A DNA stretch of 49,466 nucleotides, taken from Burkholderiaceae bacterium. Its GTDB lineage: Bacteria > Pseudomonadota > Gammaproteobacteria > Burkholderiales > Burkholderiaceae_B. The DNA lies in NCBI GenBank assembly GCA_023653055.1, contig JAMNXR010000019.1, positions 1 to 49,466 on the forward strand. The letters are read 5' to 3'. Under the pieces are notes generated by a model that saw only the letters and a program-made list of their open reading frames with translations, did no database searches and was not told the origin of the DNA. Of the stretch, positions 1 through 13,600 are shown one piece after another. Made by a program: the position numbers and the translations under genes. The stretch's first letter is position 1. Each line of letters opens with the position of its first letter.

Positions 1-99
1 ATCGACTCCCCATCCAGAAATCTAGACACAAATCTTAGTTTTTCGTCCATTTTCGTACTTTCCGTCCAAGGCATAGTGGTCCCCTCCTATGCCAAAACT

Positions 100-145
100 G
101 TAAAGTATGTGTCCGGTATAAAACGTAAACTATGTGTCGGGTACT
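100..145. repeat. Tandem imperfect direct repeat, 25-nt period
   Basis: Two copies of a GTAAA(G/C)TATGTGTC(C/G)GGTA motif start at 100 and 125 and differ at only a few positions. Closely spaced repeats of this type can be transposase-binding sites at the end of an insertion sequence, but no transposase gene is present in the window, so this would at most be a remnant end. That origin is inference only. Confidence 0.4.
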
Positions 146-151
146 ACATGA

Positions 152-178
152 AAAACAGCCTTCGGGCTGTTTTTTTTT
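152..178 (+). terminator. Rho-independent terminator
   Basis: An AAACAGCC / GGCTGTTT stem closed by a TTCG tetraloop is followed directly by a run of T residues on the plus strand. This is a textbook intrinsic terminator. It would end transcription arriving from left of the window, so the following TAXI gene needs its own promoter. Confidence 0.85.
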
Positions 179-237
179 GGCTTAAACCTAATCTGTCATA
201 TGTTCTATGCTATTAAGTGGTTTAAAAAAATGAACCG

Positions 238-271
238 TTGACCACGATTGGTCAAGTTACCGCGAAGGTAA
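238..271. promoter_or_regulatory. Adjacent small palindromes upstream of the TAXI gene (possible operator)
   Basis: TTGACC (238-243) and GGTCAA (250-255) form a perfect inverted repeat with a 6-nt spacer. It is followed at once by TTACC / GGTAA (257-261 / 267-271). They lie about 65 to 95 bases before the start codon of the TAXI gene and could be a regulator site. No regulator gene is adjacent, so function is unproven. Confidence 0.3.
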
Positions 272-333
272 GGCCAATTTGATGGTGTAAATCAATAAAA
301 CTTATTCCATAATAAGCGAAAGCGTTTATTTGA

Positions 334-1620
334 ATGACCCGTCCCTCGCCCATGACACAAGAAGACATCTCCTTGAAATCGATTTATCAAAGATTTAGAG
401 TCATTATCTGGGTTGGCGTGACTGCCTTGATAGCTTTGGCAATTATCTCTGAAGCGCCTCCTAGCCAGATCATAATTGAAGCAGGCCCCAAAGGTGGTTT
501 TTTTGATTCAACGGCCATGATGCTCAAAGGAAGACTTCAACAGCGCGGCATCGAAGCCTCCATCATCAACAGCGAACAAACCTCTAGGATCATTAGTAAC
601 GTCAATGATGCTAAAAATAAAATTGATATTGGCTTTATTGCACACGGAGTCAACTCAGGCCAATATCCAAATGTTAAATCTCTCGGCTCGATCATCATGG
701 ATCCCTTATTTATCTTTCAGCGGAATGGGGGGAGTGCAAAGTCCCCTGCCGACTTTAAAGGTCTGAGACTCGGTGTCGGTCCACCTGATACGGGCGGACG
801 TATCATTACCGACATCGTTTTAAATGAATACGCCATTTCTGAAGACAACGCCACGTATGAGGTATTGAGCCTGAATAACATGGTCAATGCTTTAAAAACA
901 GGTCAGATTGACGTCGGTTTCTTTTTGCAACCGACAAATAACAAGATTGTCGATCAGCTCAGCACTAGCGGGATGTTCGAACTGGTTTCTGTCGAACACG
1001 CGTCTACCATCATAAAGAAGAACAGTTCTTTGCATCACTTAACCATTAATCGTGGTGCGTTTAATCTAATACCAGAACTCCCCAGTTCAGATATTCAAAT
1101 GGTGGGTATTCCAATCACTGTAGTCGCTAAGAAAAACCTGCATCCAGCAATTGTGACGCTCATCAGTCTCGCGTTGAAAGATGAGTTTCGTGGACCCACA
1201 CTGGTCTCAAGTCGGGGAGCATTTCCAAGTATGGATTACGAGCGCGATCTTAATGTTGATCCCGATGCAGACAGAATTTATCGAAATGCCACTGGATATG
1301 TGCCCTTTTTATACAGAACATTTAATTTCTGGATCGCTGGCGTTCTGGATAAAATCGCCCTAGTCTTAAGCTTTTTAATCACGGCCTACTTTTTCTTTTA
1401 CTACATGGGCGGACCTAAACCCTTCGATGTCTGGAAAGACGGTCGGGCAAAACGTCTTATCCAGACACTCGATCGACTGAATGAAAAGGCTGCTAAAAAT
1501 ACTCTCTCTAAATCCGATCTACGCAAATTACATCGTATTGAAGATTTTTTTACATCATCAAGTAAGTTATCTCAAAAAGCCTCGAATTTAATTACTGAAA
1601 TTAAATCGCGTCATAATTAG
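334..1620 (+). CDS. TAXI family TRAP-type solute-binding protein, membrane anchored
   Basis: A 428-residue protein of the TAXI (NMT1-like) family, which captures small organic solutes in the periplasm for TRAP transporters. Residues about 24-42 form an N-terminal hydrophobic segment. The binding domain follows, with the family-typical stretch around IIIEAGPKGGFF at its start and a GPPDTGGR segment inside. A second membrane helix (about 340-360) precedes a basic cytoplasmic tail of roughly 65 residues. That double anchor is seen in other proteobacterial TAXI proteins and differs from free periplasmic receptors. No DctQ/DctM permease genes are next to it, so it is an orphan here. The start at 334 has no strong ribosome site; ATG at 352 is a realistic alternative. 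It converges with the NRPS gene (35 nt apart). The ligand cannot be read from sequence. Confidence 0.8.
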   Translation: MTRPSPMTQEDISLKSIYQRFRVIIWVGVTALIALAIISEAPPSQIIIEAGPKGGFFDSTAMMLKGRLQQRGIEASIINSEQTSRIISNVNDAKNKIDIGFIAHGVNSGQYPNVKSLGSIIMDPLFIFQRNGGSAKSPADFKGLRLGVGPPDTGGRIITDIVLNEYAISEDNATYEVLSLNNMVNALKTGQIDVGFFLQPTNNKIVDQLSTSGMFELVSVEHASTIIKKNSSLHHLTINRGAFNLIPELPSSDIQMVGIPITVVAKKNLHPAIVTLISLALKDEFRGPTLVSSRGAFPSMDYERDLNVDPDADRIYRNATGYVPFLYRTFNFWIAGVLDKIALVLSFLITAYFFFYYMGGPKPFDVWKDGRAKRLIQTLDRLNEKAAKNTLSKSDLRKLHRIEDFFTSSSKLSQKASNLITEIKSRHN

Positions 1621-1655
1621 TCCGATCAATCTCTAGATAGCCGCATATTGTTTGT

Positions 1656-4600
1656 CTAATTAGTTAATAGCATAGGCGTCAACATTGCAGCGATAGCCTG
1701 GCTTGGTGTTGCTTCCCACATAGCGCTGTGCAAACAATCTACGGTCTTATACGTGACGTCACCCGTGCAATATTGCGACCAGTCGAATAGCGCCGGATTG
1801 TTAGGTACCGGTTCTTGCCCAGCCCTTACAAAGACAATATTTGTTGAACACATTTTTGGAATGTGCTCGGCTGTTAGCTTGCTAGCTCTGATCATGTGAG
1901 CGATCGTTCGTCTAAAAATATCTGGAGACGTACCTTCTGGGATGTGACCATGCGCAGAGATGTATTTAATAAGCTTAAGAATAAATTGATCATTATTAAT
2001 GTTGATTGAATCATCCTTAATGCCCATAGATTCTGCAAAGTTTTCTAGAATACTTTGCGTTTGAGCGGATTCGTCGACAACAGAGTTTTCTATTGCGCGA
2101 GGGTCAGCAACGGAATCAAGCAGCACGAGTAAGTGAACCGATTGACCTGCTGCCTCTAGCTGAGTAGTGATTTGTTGTGCAATCGTGCCACCAAAAGACC
2201 AGCCAAGGAGTTGATAAGGGCCTTGTGCTTGCACTGTTCTAATGGCTTTTATGTAGGCCGTTGCCATGTCACTCACATTAGCGTGCGGCGTTTCATTATC
2301 TTCGAGACCACGCGCCTGTAGTCCCCAAACTGGAACGTCATGTGGCAAAGCATCAGAAAGATTTTTATACACCGTGCTAGATCCACCGCCTGGATGAATA
2401 CAAAATACAGGTGAACGCGAACCTGTTTTTCTAATCGGGAGCAAAGGATCGTAGGAAAGTTGTTTCGCATCCCTTAAGCAGGCTTCCAGAAGTCGGGGCG
2501 TTGGATGATTGAATAACGTTTGCAAATTCATACCAACTTCCAAGTCTAGCCTCAGGCGACTCACCAGTTGCATGGCAAGCAGTGAATGCCCGCCGAGATC
2601 ATAGAAATCATCATCGATGCCAACAGTTTCCGTGCGGGTTAGCTGAGCAAATAGCTGACACAGGTATGCCTCCCGCATTGAGCGCGGTGCAACAAATTTT
2701 CTTTGTAGCAGCGAGGCGTCTACATCCGGTAGCGCTTGCCGATCCAGCTTTCCATTTGCTGTCAAAGGAATACTTGCGATAGTGACAAAATAGCTTGGCA
2801 CCATGTAATCAGGAAGATGTTCACTGAGTTGTTCACGAAGTCTGTTGGCATCAGGGATCTCACGGCCGAGGCTTGGGACACTGTACGCAATCAGTCGCTT
2901 TTCATCATTAAGGTGGCGCATGATAACTGCCACTTGTTTGATTTCTGGTACCTGTTTGAGTATCGCTGCTTCAATTTCACCCAGTTCAATTCTGAATCCT
3001 CTGATCTTGACTTGGTTGTCAGCACGACCTACATATTCAATTTCTCCATCGGCACGGCGATACACTAAATCACCGCTACGGTACATGCGAGAACCAGGGT
3101 GTCCAAAAGGATTCGCAATAAATCTCTCGGCAGATAGACCCGCTCTATTGATGTACCCTCTGGCCAAACATTCGCCTGCGATGTAGAGTTCGGCCACCAC
3201 GCCCTGAGGAACCAACTGTAAAGAAGAATCTAAAATATAAAGCTGTGTATTCCAGATGGGAGTTCCTATTGGAGGAAATTCGTTCCAATCCGAAGCATGA
3301 CGATCAAGCACATAGCTACTCACCACATGGGTTTCTGTTGGTCCATAATGATTGTGTAGTGAAGATTCAGTTTGTCGACTATAAAGTTGGCGTATCTCTG
3401 GAGTAATTTGTAATTGCTCGCCAGCAGTGATGAGCACCTTTGGCCACGCAGATACTTCGCGATGACTATTGGACAGCGCAAGGTTGTTCAGGACGATGTA
3501 TGGTACATGCAAGAGATCGACATGCTGCTTGTCTATGTATTCGAGCATTGCAAAACTATCTTTACGCGCTTGTTCGTCGATGAGAACAAGCGTGGCACCT
3601 CGCGTGAACGTTGCAACGATTTCCTGAGCTGAGACGTCAAAGCCGATAGGTGAATATTGCAAAACTTGTTTGGGGAGGTCGGGATACGTCTCCTGCTGCC
3701 ATAGAGCAAGATTGACCAGTGCGCCTTGCAAGAAGCCCACGCCTTTAGGTAATCCCGTACTGCCCGACGTGTAGATTAAGTAAACGAGATTATCAGCGCG
3801 AAGTGGATGACGACGATCGTCATCGGATATTTTATCGACGGAGTAAGTGTCAGTATTCTTGATGCACTCTGCGTCAGCGACGTCTATGATGGATAAGTGA
3901 GTGGGAAAAGTGTCCTCAAAAATACTCAATAATGTTTCATGTGTTGAGATGAGATGTTTCGCTTGACTATCTTTTAGTATGAACTGCAAGCGAGATGAAG
4001 GTTGGCTCATGTCCATTGGCAGATAGGCGGCTCCCGTCTTGATCACAGCAAGTATGGCAATGACCATTTCTTGTGAACGGTCAAGCATGACTCCAACAAT
4101 ATCTTCAGGACCAATGCCTTGCGCAATCAGGTATCTTGCAAATTGATTGGTCTTAGCGTCAAGTTCTGCATAAGTCAGTGCAAAGTGTCGTCCATCCCGA
4201 ACGGAAGTTAGGGCGATAGATTGCGGACTGTTAGCAGCTTGTCTACTGAATAGGTCTGGTAGAGTCGTAGTTTGATGTGGCGATACATTACCCGCAGACT
4301 GTGAAATGAGTTCAAGACGTTCTTGCTCAGAAATACTAGTGACCATTGCGAGCGGTTGCTCGTAAATATTTGAAAGTGTCTTGATCAAATTTTGTAAGCG
4401 CATCAAAAATTTTTGCGCAAACTGTGAATCTATTTTTGCTGAATCAAAGCCTAAGCGCAGCAAAATTGAATCGCCGGGTACGACAGAAAGCGCGATGGGG
4501 TAATGGGTCCCATCTATATTTTCTGCTCGTACAACCTCAAGATCACCCGTAGATTTTTTTGCGGAATTGTTAGGATAGTTTTCAAATACAAATAAAGCGT

Positions 4601-7600
4601 CAAACAGCAAGCTTGATGGGGTGTTTGTTAGCGCTTGTATTTCAGTCAGAGTGAGGTGTTCATACTCTTCTTGAGTGACCGCTTCAATTTGTTGAGCGCG
4701 TAACCAGTCTGCGAAACCTTGCTCCGCTGAAAGTTGGACATACACCGGAAGCGTATTAATAAAAAGACCAATCGCTCGGTCAATTCCAGGTAATTGACTC
4801 GAACGCCCGTGCCTGACAGTGCCGATCACGACTTCGTTCAAACCGAACAATTGCCCAAGCAGAAATGCGAACATACCTTGAAAGGCGGTTGCTTGGGTGA
4901 TTCGCTGATCACGTGAAAACTGTCTGACTATTTCGCTCGACGCTTGATCCAAATGAATCTGTAACTCTTTCATTCCAGTTTCTGGCTGTGCTGGCGCAGT
5001 AAACATGAGGCGAACAGGCGAGGTGAGTTCGGATAAATAATTTTTCCAATATGATTTAGCCTGATCTTTGTTTTTCTCGGAGAGCCACTTGAGATGATCC
5101 TGCCATGCAAATGGCTTGACGAGCTCAGCGGTGTATCCCTTTTGCTCTGCGTCATAGAGTTGTGCTAATTCTGTACCAAGTTGAGCGCTCGACCACCCAT
5201 CAAGAATTAAGTGATGGTTGCTGATAAGTAGAGCGGTGCTATTTTCGTCTAGTTGACATATTGATAAGCGGAGGAGTGGGCCCGTTTCAAAATCAAAAGC
5301 GTGGTTTAGATCCGCAATGCGTAGCGCTTCGATCGATTCTTCAGGCGATCCCTTAAAGTCAAATATTTCTAGACCAAGACCAGGCGAGGATCTAATCAGT
5401 CCAATGCCAGAGACAACGCCCGCCGGTGCTAGAACCAAGCGCAAAATGGCATGTCTTGCTGTCAACTGCGTCCAAGCGCGTTGCATGCAGGCGATATCAA
5501 GTGTTCCCTTCAGTGTAAGCATTAGCTGTACATGATAGGTATCGCTTTGATTTGCTGCGATAGACATACTTTCGTAGGCTAAGCCTTGCTGAAGCGCTGT
5601 TAGCGGGACTACATCTTCGACGTCCGGAAAGCGTTGCAATAAGGTGTTCAATTGTGTTTGAGTGATCAGACTGGTTTGACCAGGCTGTTGTGGAATCATC
5701 AAACTGAAGTCATGAGGGGTATGACGATTCTCGAGTGGCGAATTTAAGCAATCTCGCGCGACTGCAACGAGTGTTTCTTCAAACAGGCGTGCTAGATTTG
5801 CGATCGACGCTTTGTCGTATGCTTTGTCACAATAAGCGATGTTGAATTTGAAACAACCCGTTTCGTCAAGTACGGAATTAATTTCTAGTAACTGCAAGCG
5901 GCTTCGGTCAAGATCGTCATTGGCAGACGTTAGGGAGTCAGCGGCAAGAGCCCAGCGTTTGTTATCCGAGGGTGTTGAGTCGAATTTACCTAAATAATTA
6001 AAAAGTATCTGCGGTTGGCTAATGTCTTTTGCGTTAAGTTGACTCAGAGGGTCGAGGTGGCGAAGAACGCCATAACCCAGTCCCTTGTCGGGTATGGAGC
6101 GTAGACATTCTTTAATTGTTTGAACAGCTTGGTTTCTGCTCATTGCTGAACTGTCAATGGCCAAGTCTGCAACTGGCAATCGAACGGGGAATGCAGTCGT
6201 AAACCAGCCAACACTGCGGCTCAGATCAACGTCGCCTTCTCTGCCGTGGCCTTCAAGCATCACGACCGGATCGCCCAAGTAGTAACCATAATGTGACTCG
6301 CTCCACTTGCATAGCGCTAAACCCAAGGAGGCAAGGAGCACATCATTGATTGAGCCAAAATATACTGAAGGTGCTTTTAAAAGCTGGATAGTGCTGTTAC
6401 GGTCCAATTCGCCTGTCATCAAATGTGCATGCGCGAGCGTGTTCATTTCTGGCGTGATGGGATAGTCTTGAGGCAGTGGACGTATCGTCTTAAGTTGCGT
6501 CAGCCACAGTGACTCTTCTAAACGCCTCACACTTTGCTCTGCTTGTTTAGTAAGAAGTTGTGACCAACTGAGTAGAGACATTGTTTTAGGGGGTAGGCTG
6601 GTAGGACTTGCCGATGTCAATGTTTCAAGGTCTTCTACCAAAATCCGCAACGACACTGCGTCGACAGCAAAGTGGTGGATTGTCAGAACGAGCATGGCCG
6701 CTTGTTGCTTACGCAATACCCACAGGGCGGCGACGAGCTGACCACGTTCGGGATTTAGCCCATCGCTTAGGTGATTGATGGCATCTTTGAGGCGCTGTTC
6801 ACCTGATTCTGGTGACATTTCACTTAAATCAAGGACCTGTAGCAATGGAGTATTCGCATTCTCCAAGCTATCGATTATTAAGGTCGTGTTTGAAGTCGTT
6901 CGAACAAATTTAAGCCGTAATGCGGCATGATGTTGCACTAATTTCAGGAGTGCTTGTTGAACTGAATCAAACGTTACATGCTGTGGAACACCTAAACAAA
7001 TAGTTTGATTAAACTTATTAAGGGGGCCGCCTGCGCTTAAAAACTCTAAATGAATGGGGAGTCCCTTAAACAAACCCTCTTCTGGCCAGTCTATTTGAGT
7101 AGACTGATTTAAGTCAATGCTGCGTGCGCGTTCTGCAAGCTTTGCGGGTGTTTGTAATTCAAAAATTTCTTTGACAGAGATGATTAATCCAGCAGCACGA
7201 GCACTACTCACTAGACGAATGGACAATATGCTGTCGCCACCTAAATGAAAGAAACTATCGTCGATTCCTACCGCAGAGGTTCCTGTCAACGATGCAAATG
7301 CCTCACAGAAAATAAGTTCGTTTGGCGTTCGCGCGACCTCAAAGTTCGTCTGTGTGACAGACGCGATAGGTAAGGGAAGCTTATTTCGATCGAGTTTTCC
7401 ATTTGGTGTGACAGGGAGTTCAGGTACCGTCACAAAGTGCCCGGGGATCATATGCTCGGGTAGATACTGGCTTAAGGTTTGTTTGATCGTCGCTGCGTCA
7501 AAGATATGCCGCTCTGCAGTGGGTACAAGGTAAGCCACTAAACGCAAATCAGATCCGATAGTCCTTGCGATGACAACGGCATGTGCGAGATGATCAATAT

Positions 7601-10600
7601 GTGTCAAGAGCGCAGTTTCAATTTCACCTAGCTCAATACGAAAGCCGCGAATTTTTACTTGATCGTCGGCGCGTCCCAAGTAAATCAATACGCCATCCTC
7701 ACGGCGTTGCACCAAGTCACCCGTTCGATACATTCGAAGACCTGGTGGACCGAAGGGGCAGGCAATGAAACGTTCGGATGTTAAAGCGCTACGACCTAAG
7801 TATCCTCGAGCAAGTCCATCGCCAGCGATATAAAGCTCACCTACTGTGCCGTCGGATACCGGCTCAAGATAAGGATCAAGTAAATAAAGTTGAGTATTCC
7901 ATATTGGTTTGCCAATGGGTATGACGCCCTCGTGTGAGGTGTTCTCGCTCACTTCATATACGCAGCAGCCTACGACTGTCTCGGTCGGCCCATATTCGTT
8001 AATGAGTCTCGTGTTAGGTGAGTGCTCTCGCCAAAACGAAACCGTCGCTGAGGTGAGTTGTTCACCTCCAATCACATAGGAATTCGTTTGATGGTTAAGC
8101 GAAGTCGCAGGTAACAAATGACGTAAGGCATCTAAATGAACAGGAGTCAGTTTGACTAACGTAAAATTATTCTGCTGTTGAAGTTTTTCAGCTAAGTCTT
8201 CAATTTCATTTTGTTGATCAATGAAGAGAATCGCCTTGCCAGCAGTTAACGGTAACCATAGGCTCGTAATCGTGGCATCAAACGCAATCGAGGTGTTGAT
8301 AGGCGCACCTTTCCCGGCTTTGACGTCGTACATGTCTGAAGCCCACAAGATGTAATTCAATAGACCGCTATGCGAAAGTGCTACACCTTTTGGTCTGCCA
8401 GTACTGCCTGAGGTATAAATTAAGTAAGCAAGATTGGCAGAAAGAATAGGCGCTAGACGATCTTTATTTTTAATTGGCGCGATCGAACAACCATCGATCT
8501 TATGCAACGTTGTATTGTCATCAAGTGCTACCACTCGGGGCAGAACAGGTCCGTGATCAATAATAAGAGAGTTGGAAATAGCTGACGTACTCACTACAAG
8601 TTTTGATTGACTGTCAGTTAACAAGTAAACGACACGTTCAGCGGGATAATTAATATCTATAGGCAAATAGGCTGCGCCGGCGCGCATAATGCCAACCAAA
8701 GAAACCAGTAACTCTGGTGTACGTGCAAGGAGAACACCTACGATATCATCTGGGCCTACGCCTTGGTCGATAAGATATCGGGCAAATTGATTGGCACGCT
8801 GATCAAGTTCACTATAGGTCATGCACAGTGCTTGATTATTTAGTTCGTAATTGAGTGCAATCGCCTGAGGTGTTGCAACAACATGCGCATCAATCAGAGG
8901 CAAAATAGATTCAATTTCTAATGGATGATGTTGTACGAGGCCAATGCTAGCCTCAGAAAGCGCTAGCCGCTTGTCCGATGACACTAAGGGTATTTGTGCC
9001 AAAGCTAATGTGTTGATGTCTGGCAAAGAGGTAATGAGAGCGATCAGCTGTTCTAGAATTTCTGCTGCGCTTGTCTCATTTAATCGGGCTTGGTCAAATC
9101 CTAATCGCAATGTCAGCGTATCGCCGGTCAGTGCAGATAATCCAATTGGGTAATGATTGCCGTCTTCACTTTCTGCATCTGTGAGTTCAATTTGCCCGAT
9201 TGTGGTAGCGGTCTTGCTGACTGGATAGTTTTCAAACACAAACATCGCTTCGAATAAGGGCTCCCCCGTCAGGCCTGTTATCTTTTGAATTTCCCGCAGT
9301 CCAATATGTCCATGTACATTCTGCTCTGCCATCGCAACTTGTTGCTCTTGCAACCATGTGGTCAGGGTTTGAGCAGGATCGATGGGAATGTAAATGGGGA
9401 GCGTGTTGATGAACAAGCCAACGCCTCTGTCGATATCTGATAGCGAACTCGTTCTACCGCTCCGCACGCTGCCGATCACGATTTCATTAAGATTGCCGCG
9501 ACGCGCAAGTACGAGTGCGTACAGACCTTGCAAAATAGATGCCTGAGTTAAGCCTTGTTCTTTGGCAAAGCGCTCAAGTGTTGCCGTTGCTAGGCCTGAA
9601 AGTGGTGACTCCAAATTTTTCATGCCCTGAGTGGGCGTGTGGGGGGGAGGCAAGTCAAGCCTGCTTGCTGTCGTGAGGTTTCGGAGGTAGTGTTGCCAGT
9701 AGTGGGTTGCCTGCGCTACATTTTGTTCCTGCAGCCACTGCACATGAGATTTCCAAAGAAATGGCTTGTCGAGATTTGGCGCAACGCCTGTACTCGCGCC
9801 TTGGTACAGTTGTGCGAGTTCGTTGGTGACGATAGGCAAAGACCAACCATCTAAAATCATGTGATGATTTGAAATTAAAATCGCAAATTCATTATCACCA
9901 AGCTCAGTGACATAAAAGCGAATGAGCGGTCCTTGTTCAAGATTAAATGGTTGAGCGAAGTCAAGCGCTTTAAGTGCCTTGGCACGCTGTTTGTTAGTCC
10001 CAGTGAGTTCAATCACCTGAAAATCAATGGCAGATGCATTCAAGATGACGCCATAGCCCGGGGGCATAGGTGCTGCACACACCACTAATCGAAGCGTTTG
10101 ATAACGTTTGACGACTTGTTGCCATGCTTGACGCATCGCTTTTATATCGAGCCGACCCCTGAATGTCAGTAACAGATGTACGTGATACGGATCATGTGCG
10201 CCACTTGGCAAGGCAAACGTTTCAAACGCCAATCCTTGTTGCAGTGGTGTTAGAGGCACGATATCGTCAAAATCCGGGTATGCATCTGCAACCGCGTTCA
10301 GAGTCTTTTGATCAATGCTATGAAGAGGTGACAAACTCTTGTGAAGTGAATCGAAATCTGAAAGTGTCCGACGATAAACAAGCGGTGACTCAAGGCAATG
10401 TTGGCTGACTTCGACCAGATAACGTTTAAACAAATGGGCGAGATCTGCGATGTCGGTTTGATGATGCGCCAAGTTGCAGTATGAAACGGCAATGTCGAGC
10501 TGCCCAGCAGGATTGATCGCGGTATTTACATCAAGTAGATGCATTCTCGATCTATCAGGTGACTCCTTTGCTGCAATGAGTCCATTTTCTGCCATTTGCC

Positions 10601-13600
10601 ATTGATGGCTATTGGTCTTTGTTTGTTCAAAGCGTCCAAGATGATTAAATCCAATTTGAGCGGAGCATTCTTTTAGGTGAGCGAGTTCGCTGCCTGTATC
10701 TAAAAACTTCAAGATTCCAAAACCCAATCCCTTGTCGGGCACTGCACGTAATGTTTCTTTCACGCGTTGTATCGCGATTCCCAGATCTTCGTTGGACGAT
10801 TGACGCAGATCACTGATCCTGATTTTGACAGGGAACACGGTTGTGAACCACCCGACAGTGTGGGTTAAATCAACCCCCATTTCACGTCCGTGCCCTTCAA
10901 TGTCAACGACGGGGTCATTTAGGTCGCAACGGTAGTTTGTCTCCGCCCAATGTCTGAGCGCAAAGCCCAGCGCAACAAGAAATAGATCGTTAATGCCGCC
11001 GTTGTAGCTTGATGAAGCCGCGACTAGGTTTTTAGTTTGTTGTTCGTCCAGTTGGCACCTAAAGTGCTCAGCAGCCGCCAAGGTATTTAAGTCATCGTGA
11101 AAGCCATCTCTGACAGGTAATAGTGTTATTTGCTTGAGTTGTTGAAGCCAAAACAAATCTTCACTCCGCCGCAAGCCCTCTTGCCCTTGTAAGGCTAGCG
11201 TCTCTGCCCATTCGCGGAAAGATACCGTAGCGGGTGCAAGCTCTTTTGGCTCTGCCTGAGTGAGTGTATTAATGTCGTCAATGATGATGCGCCACGAAAC
11301 ACCGTCCACCGCATAGTGATGCACGACAAGTGCAAGTTGATGCGAGCCATCGTGACAGGTAATCCAAAGGCCAACCATGACCCCGCCCGTTTCATTTGGT
11401 GCAAGATAATCACTGAGGTCAACAAATGTATCAATCAATTTTTCACGAGCGAGCAACGGATCCATGCCCGTTAGATCCAACTCCAAGATGACCAGTTCAG
11501 GCATTGCACTGACCGGATCAATGATGAGTTGATGGGTATTTCCAGTATCGATACATCTCAATCGAAGGGCGCCATGACTTGCTCTAAGCTTGTTGAGCGC
11601 AGACTTGGTCGCTGCCAAACTGACGTGTGTTGGTGCATTCAAAAGTACAGCTTGGTTAAATGTTTTGAATGATCCTGCTAGATTCCAAAATTGATGAAAT
11701 ACCGGCAGCGCAGGCAATGGACCGTCTTTTACACCAATTGTTTTGGTTTTGGTCTCTTCTATTTTTTGCGCAATTGCCGCGAGGCCTTCTGGTGTCTGGT
11801 GTGTAAAAACATCTTGAACAGATAAAGATAAGCCCTTTGCTCGTGCAAGACTGACAAGTCTTATCACTGAGATACTATCACCGCCTAGCGAAAAGAAACT
11901 GTCGGTAATACTGACGTTGTTTTGATTGGTTAACAAGCAAAAAATATCACATAGGATTTTTTCTTCGGGCGTATTTGCTGCGACATTTATTGAATCATTT
12001 TGATTGCGTTGAGGTGCGGGCAGAGCGCGTTTGTCAAGCTTGCCATTTGGTGTGAACGGTAGTGCTGACAGCGTCATCAAAAAGCGTGGCACCATATATT
12101 CTGGTAGTTGTGCCGACAGGTTTTTCTGGTAAGCCTCTAAGTCGACATCATCGATTTCGATGTCTGCTCTGGGTACTAAATAAGCGACAAGTTTTTGGTC
12201 TCCATCTAAATTTAGTGCAATGACCGCAACTTGTGCGATGTCATCAGTAAGCTTGAGTAGCGCAGATTCAATTTCTCCAAGTTCGATGCGATAGCCATGG
12301 ATTTTGACTTGATCATCGACTCTGCCCATAAACTCTATTGCGTTGTCTTCTCTACGCCTGGCAATGTCACCAGTTCGGTACATCCGCTGACCTGAAGTGC
12401 TGAAAGGACAAGCAATAAAGCGTTCTGCCGTCAATGCTGATCGGCCAATATAGCCACGGGCTAAGCCTGAACCTGCGATGTATAGCTCACCCAACATGCC
12501 TGGATCGACAGGCTCAAGTGCGCTGTCTAATATGAAGGCTTGCATATTAAGAAGTGGATGACCAATCGAAACAGGGCCTGAATTGGCTGTTCCATCCACA
12601 TCTGGATCTAGTGCATCGCTGATTGTTGCGCAAACGGTATTTTCTGTCGGACCATACGCGTTAAACATTTTTCTGTTGCGCGCAAACTTAGAAATAATTT
12701 CCGGCGAGCAAGCCTCGCCAGCCACGACTAAGGTATTCAGTGTTGACAAGACGTTTATATCAAGCGCCGCAACTAAGGCGGGCGGCAACGTAGCGTGTGT
12801 CACATCAAACAGTTGAAGATTCTCTGATAATGCATTTGCCACTTCGACACGTGAAGTATCGGGGATTGCCAGTGCAGCCCCGGAACCAAACGCTAAAAGC
12901 ATCTCCCAAACACTTGCATCGAATGCCTGAGAAGCAAATTGCAATACTCTGTCGGTTTGGTTGAGGTTAAAAACTTTCTTTTGTGCTTGAACTAAATTAC
13001 AAGCTGCTGCATGAGAAATCCCAACACCTTTTGGTTGTCCAGTAGATCCTGAGGTGTAAATGACGTAAGCCAGTCCCTCTGAGTAAACCTTAACTTGCTG
13101 ATTCTCCTTGCTGAGGTTTTCTTCGGACAACATTGATACTTGAATATTGACGATATCATCCTCAAAATCGAGCAAAGCGGGTAATTCAGTCGTGACGGCT
13201 AAGCTGAGACTTTCGTAGATTGATTCAGTGGATATGATTCTTTTGACACCACTGTCTTTAATAATGAATTCCAAACGTGCTGCGGGATAGTCTGGATCCA
13301 GCGGTAGGTACGCAGCACCGGTTTTAAGAGTGGCCAGTATCGACTCGATCAGTAACAATGATCGAGGCAACATCACTGCAACGATTTCGCCTGGCCCGAT
13401 ATTCAGAGTGCGGAGATGTCGTGCCATCTGGTTAACACTAGCGTTGAGTTGTTTGTAGCTAATGTGTTCAACTGAATTTCTTTCTTTCAGTAATAAAGCT
13501 GACTGATTTGTATACTGAACGACGGTTTGTTCGAACATCTGAACAAGATCAAGTTGATCTGTAGATGTTTGGTTTGCTTGGCTCGCAGATTGTTCGATTA

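Larger units (their letters stand above)
1..333. other. Intergenic leader without a gene
   Basis: No supportable coding sequence is seen in these 333 bases. The stretch holds a short inverted repeat (GGCATAG 70-76 / CTATGCC 87-93), a pair of near-identical 21-nt direct repeats (100-120 and 125-145), a plus-strand terminator (152-178), and two small palindromes at 238-271 ahead of the TAXI gene. The terminator should end a plus-strand transcript entering from outside the window. Confidence 0.6.
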
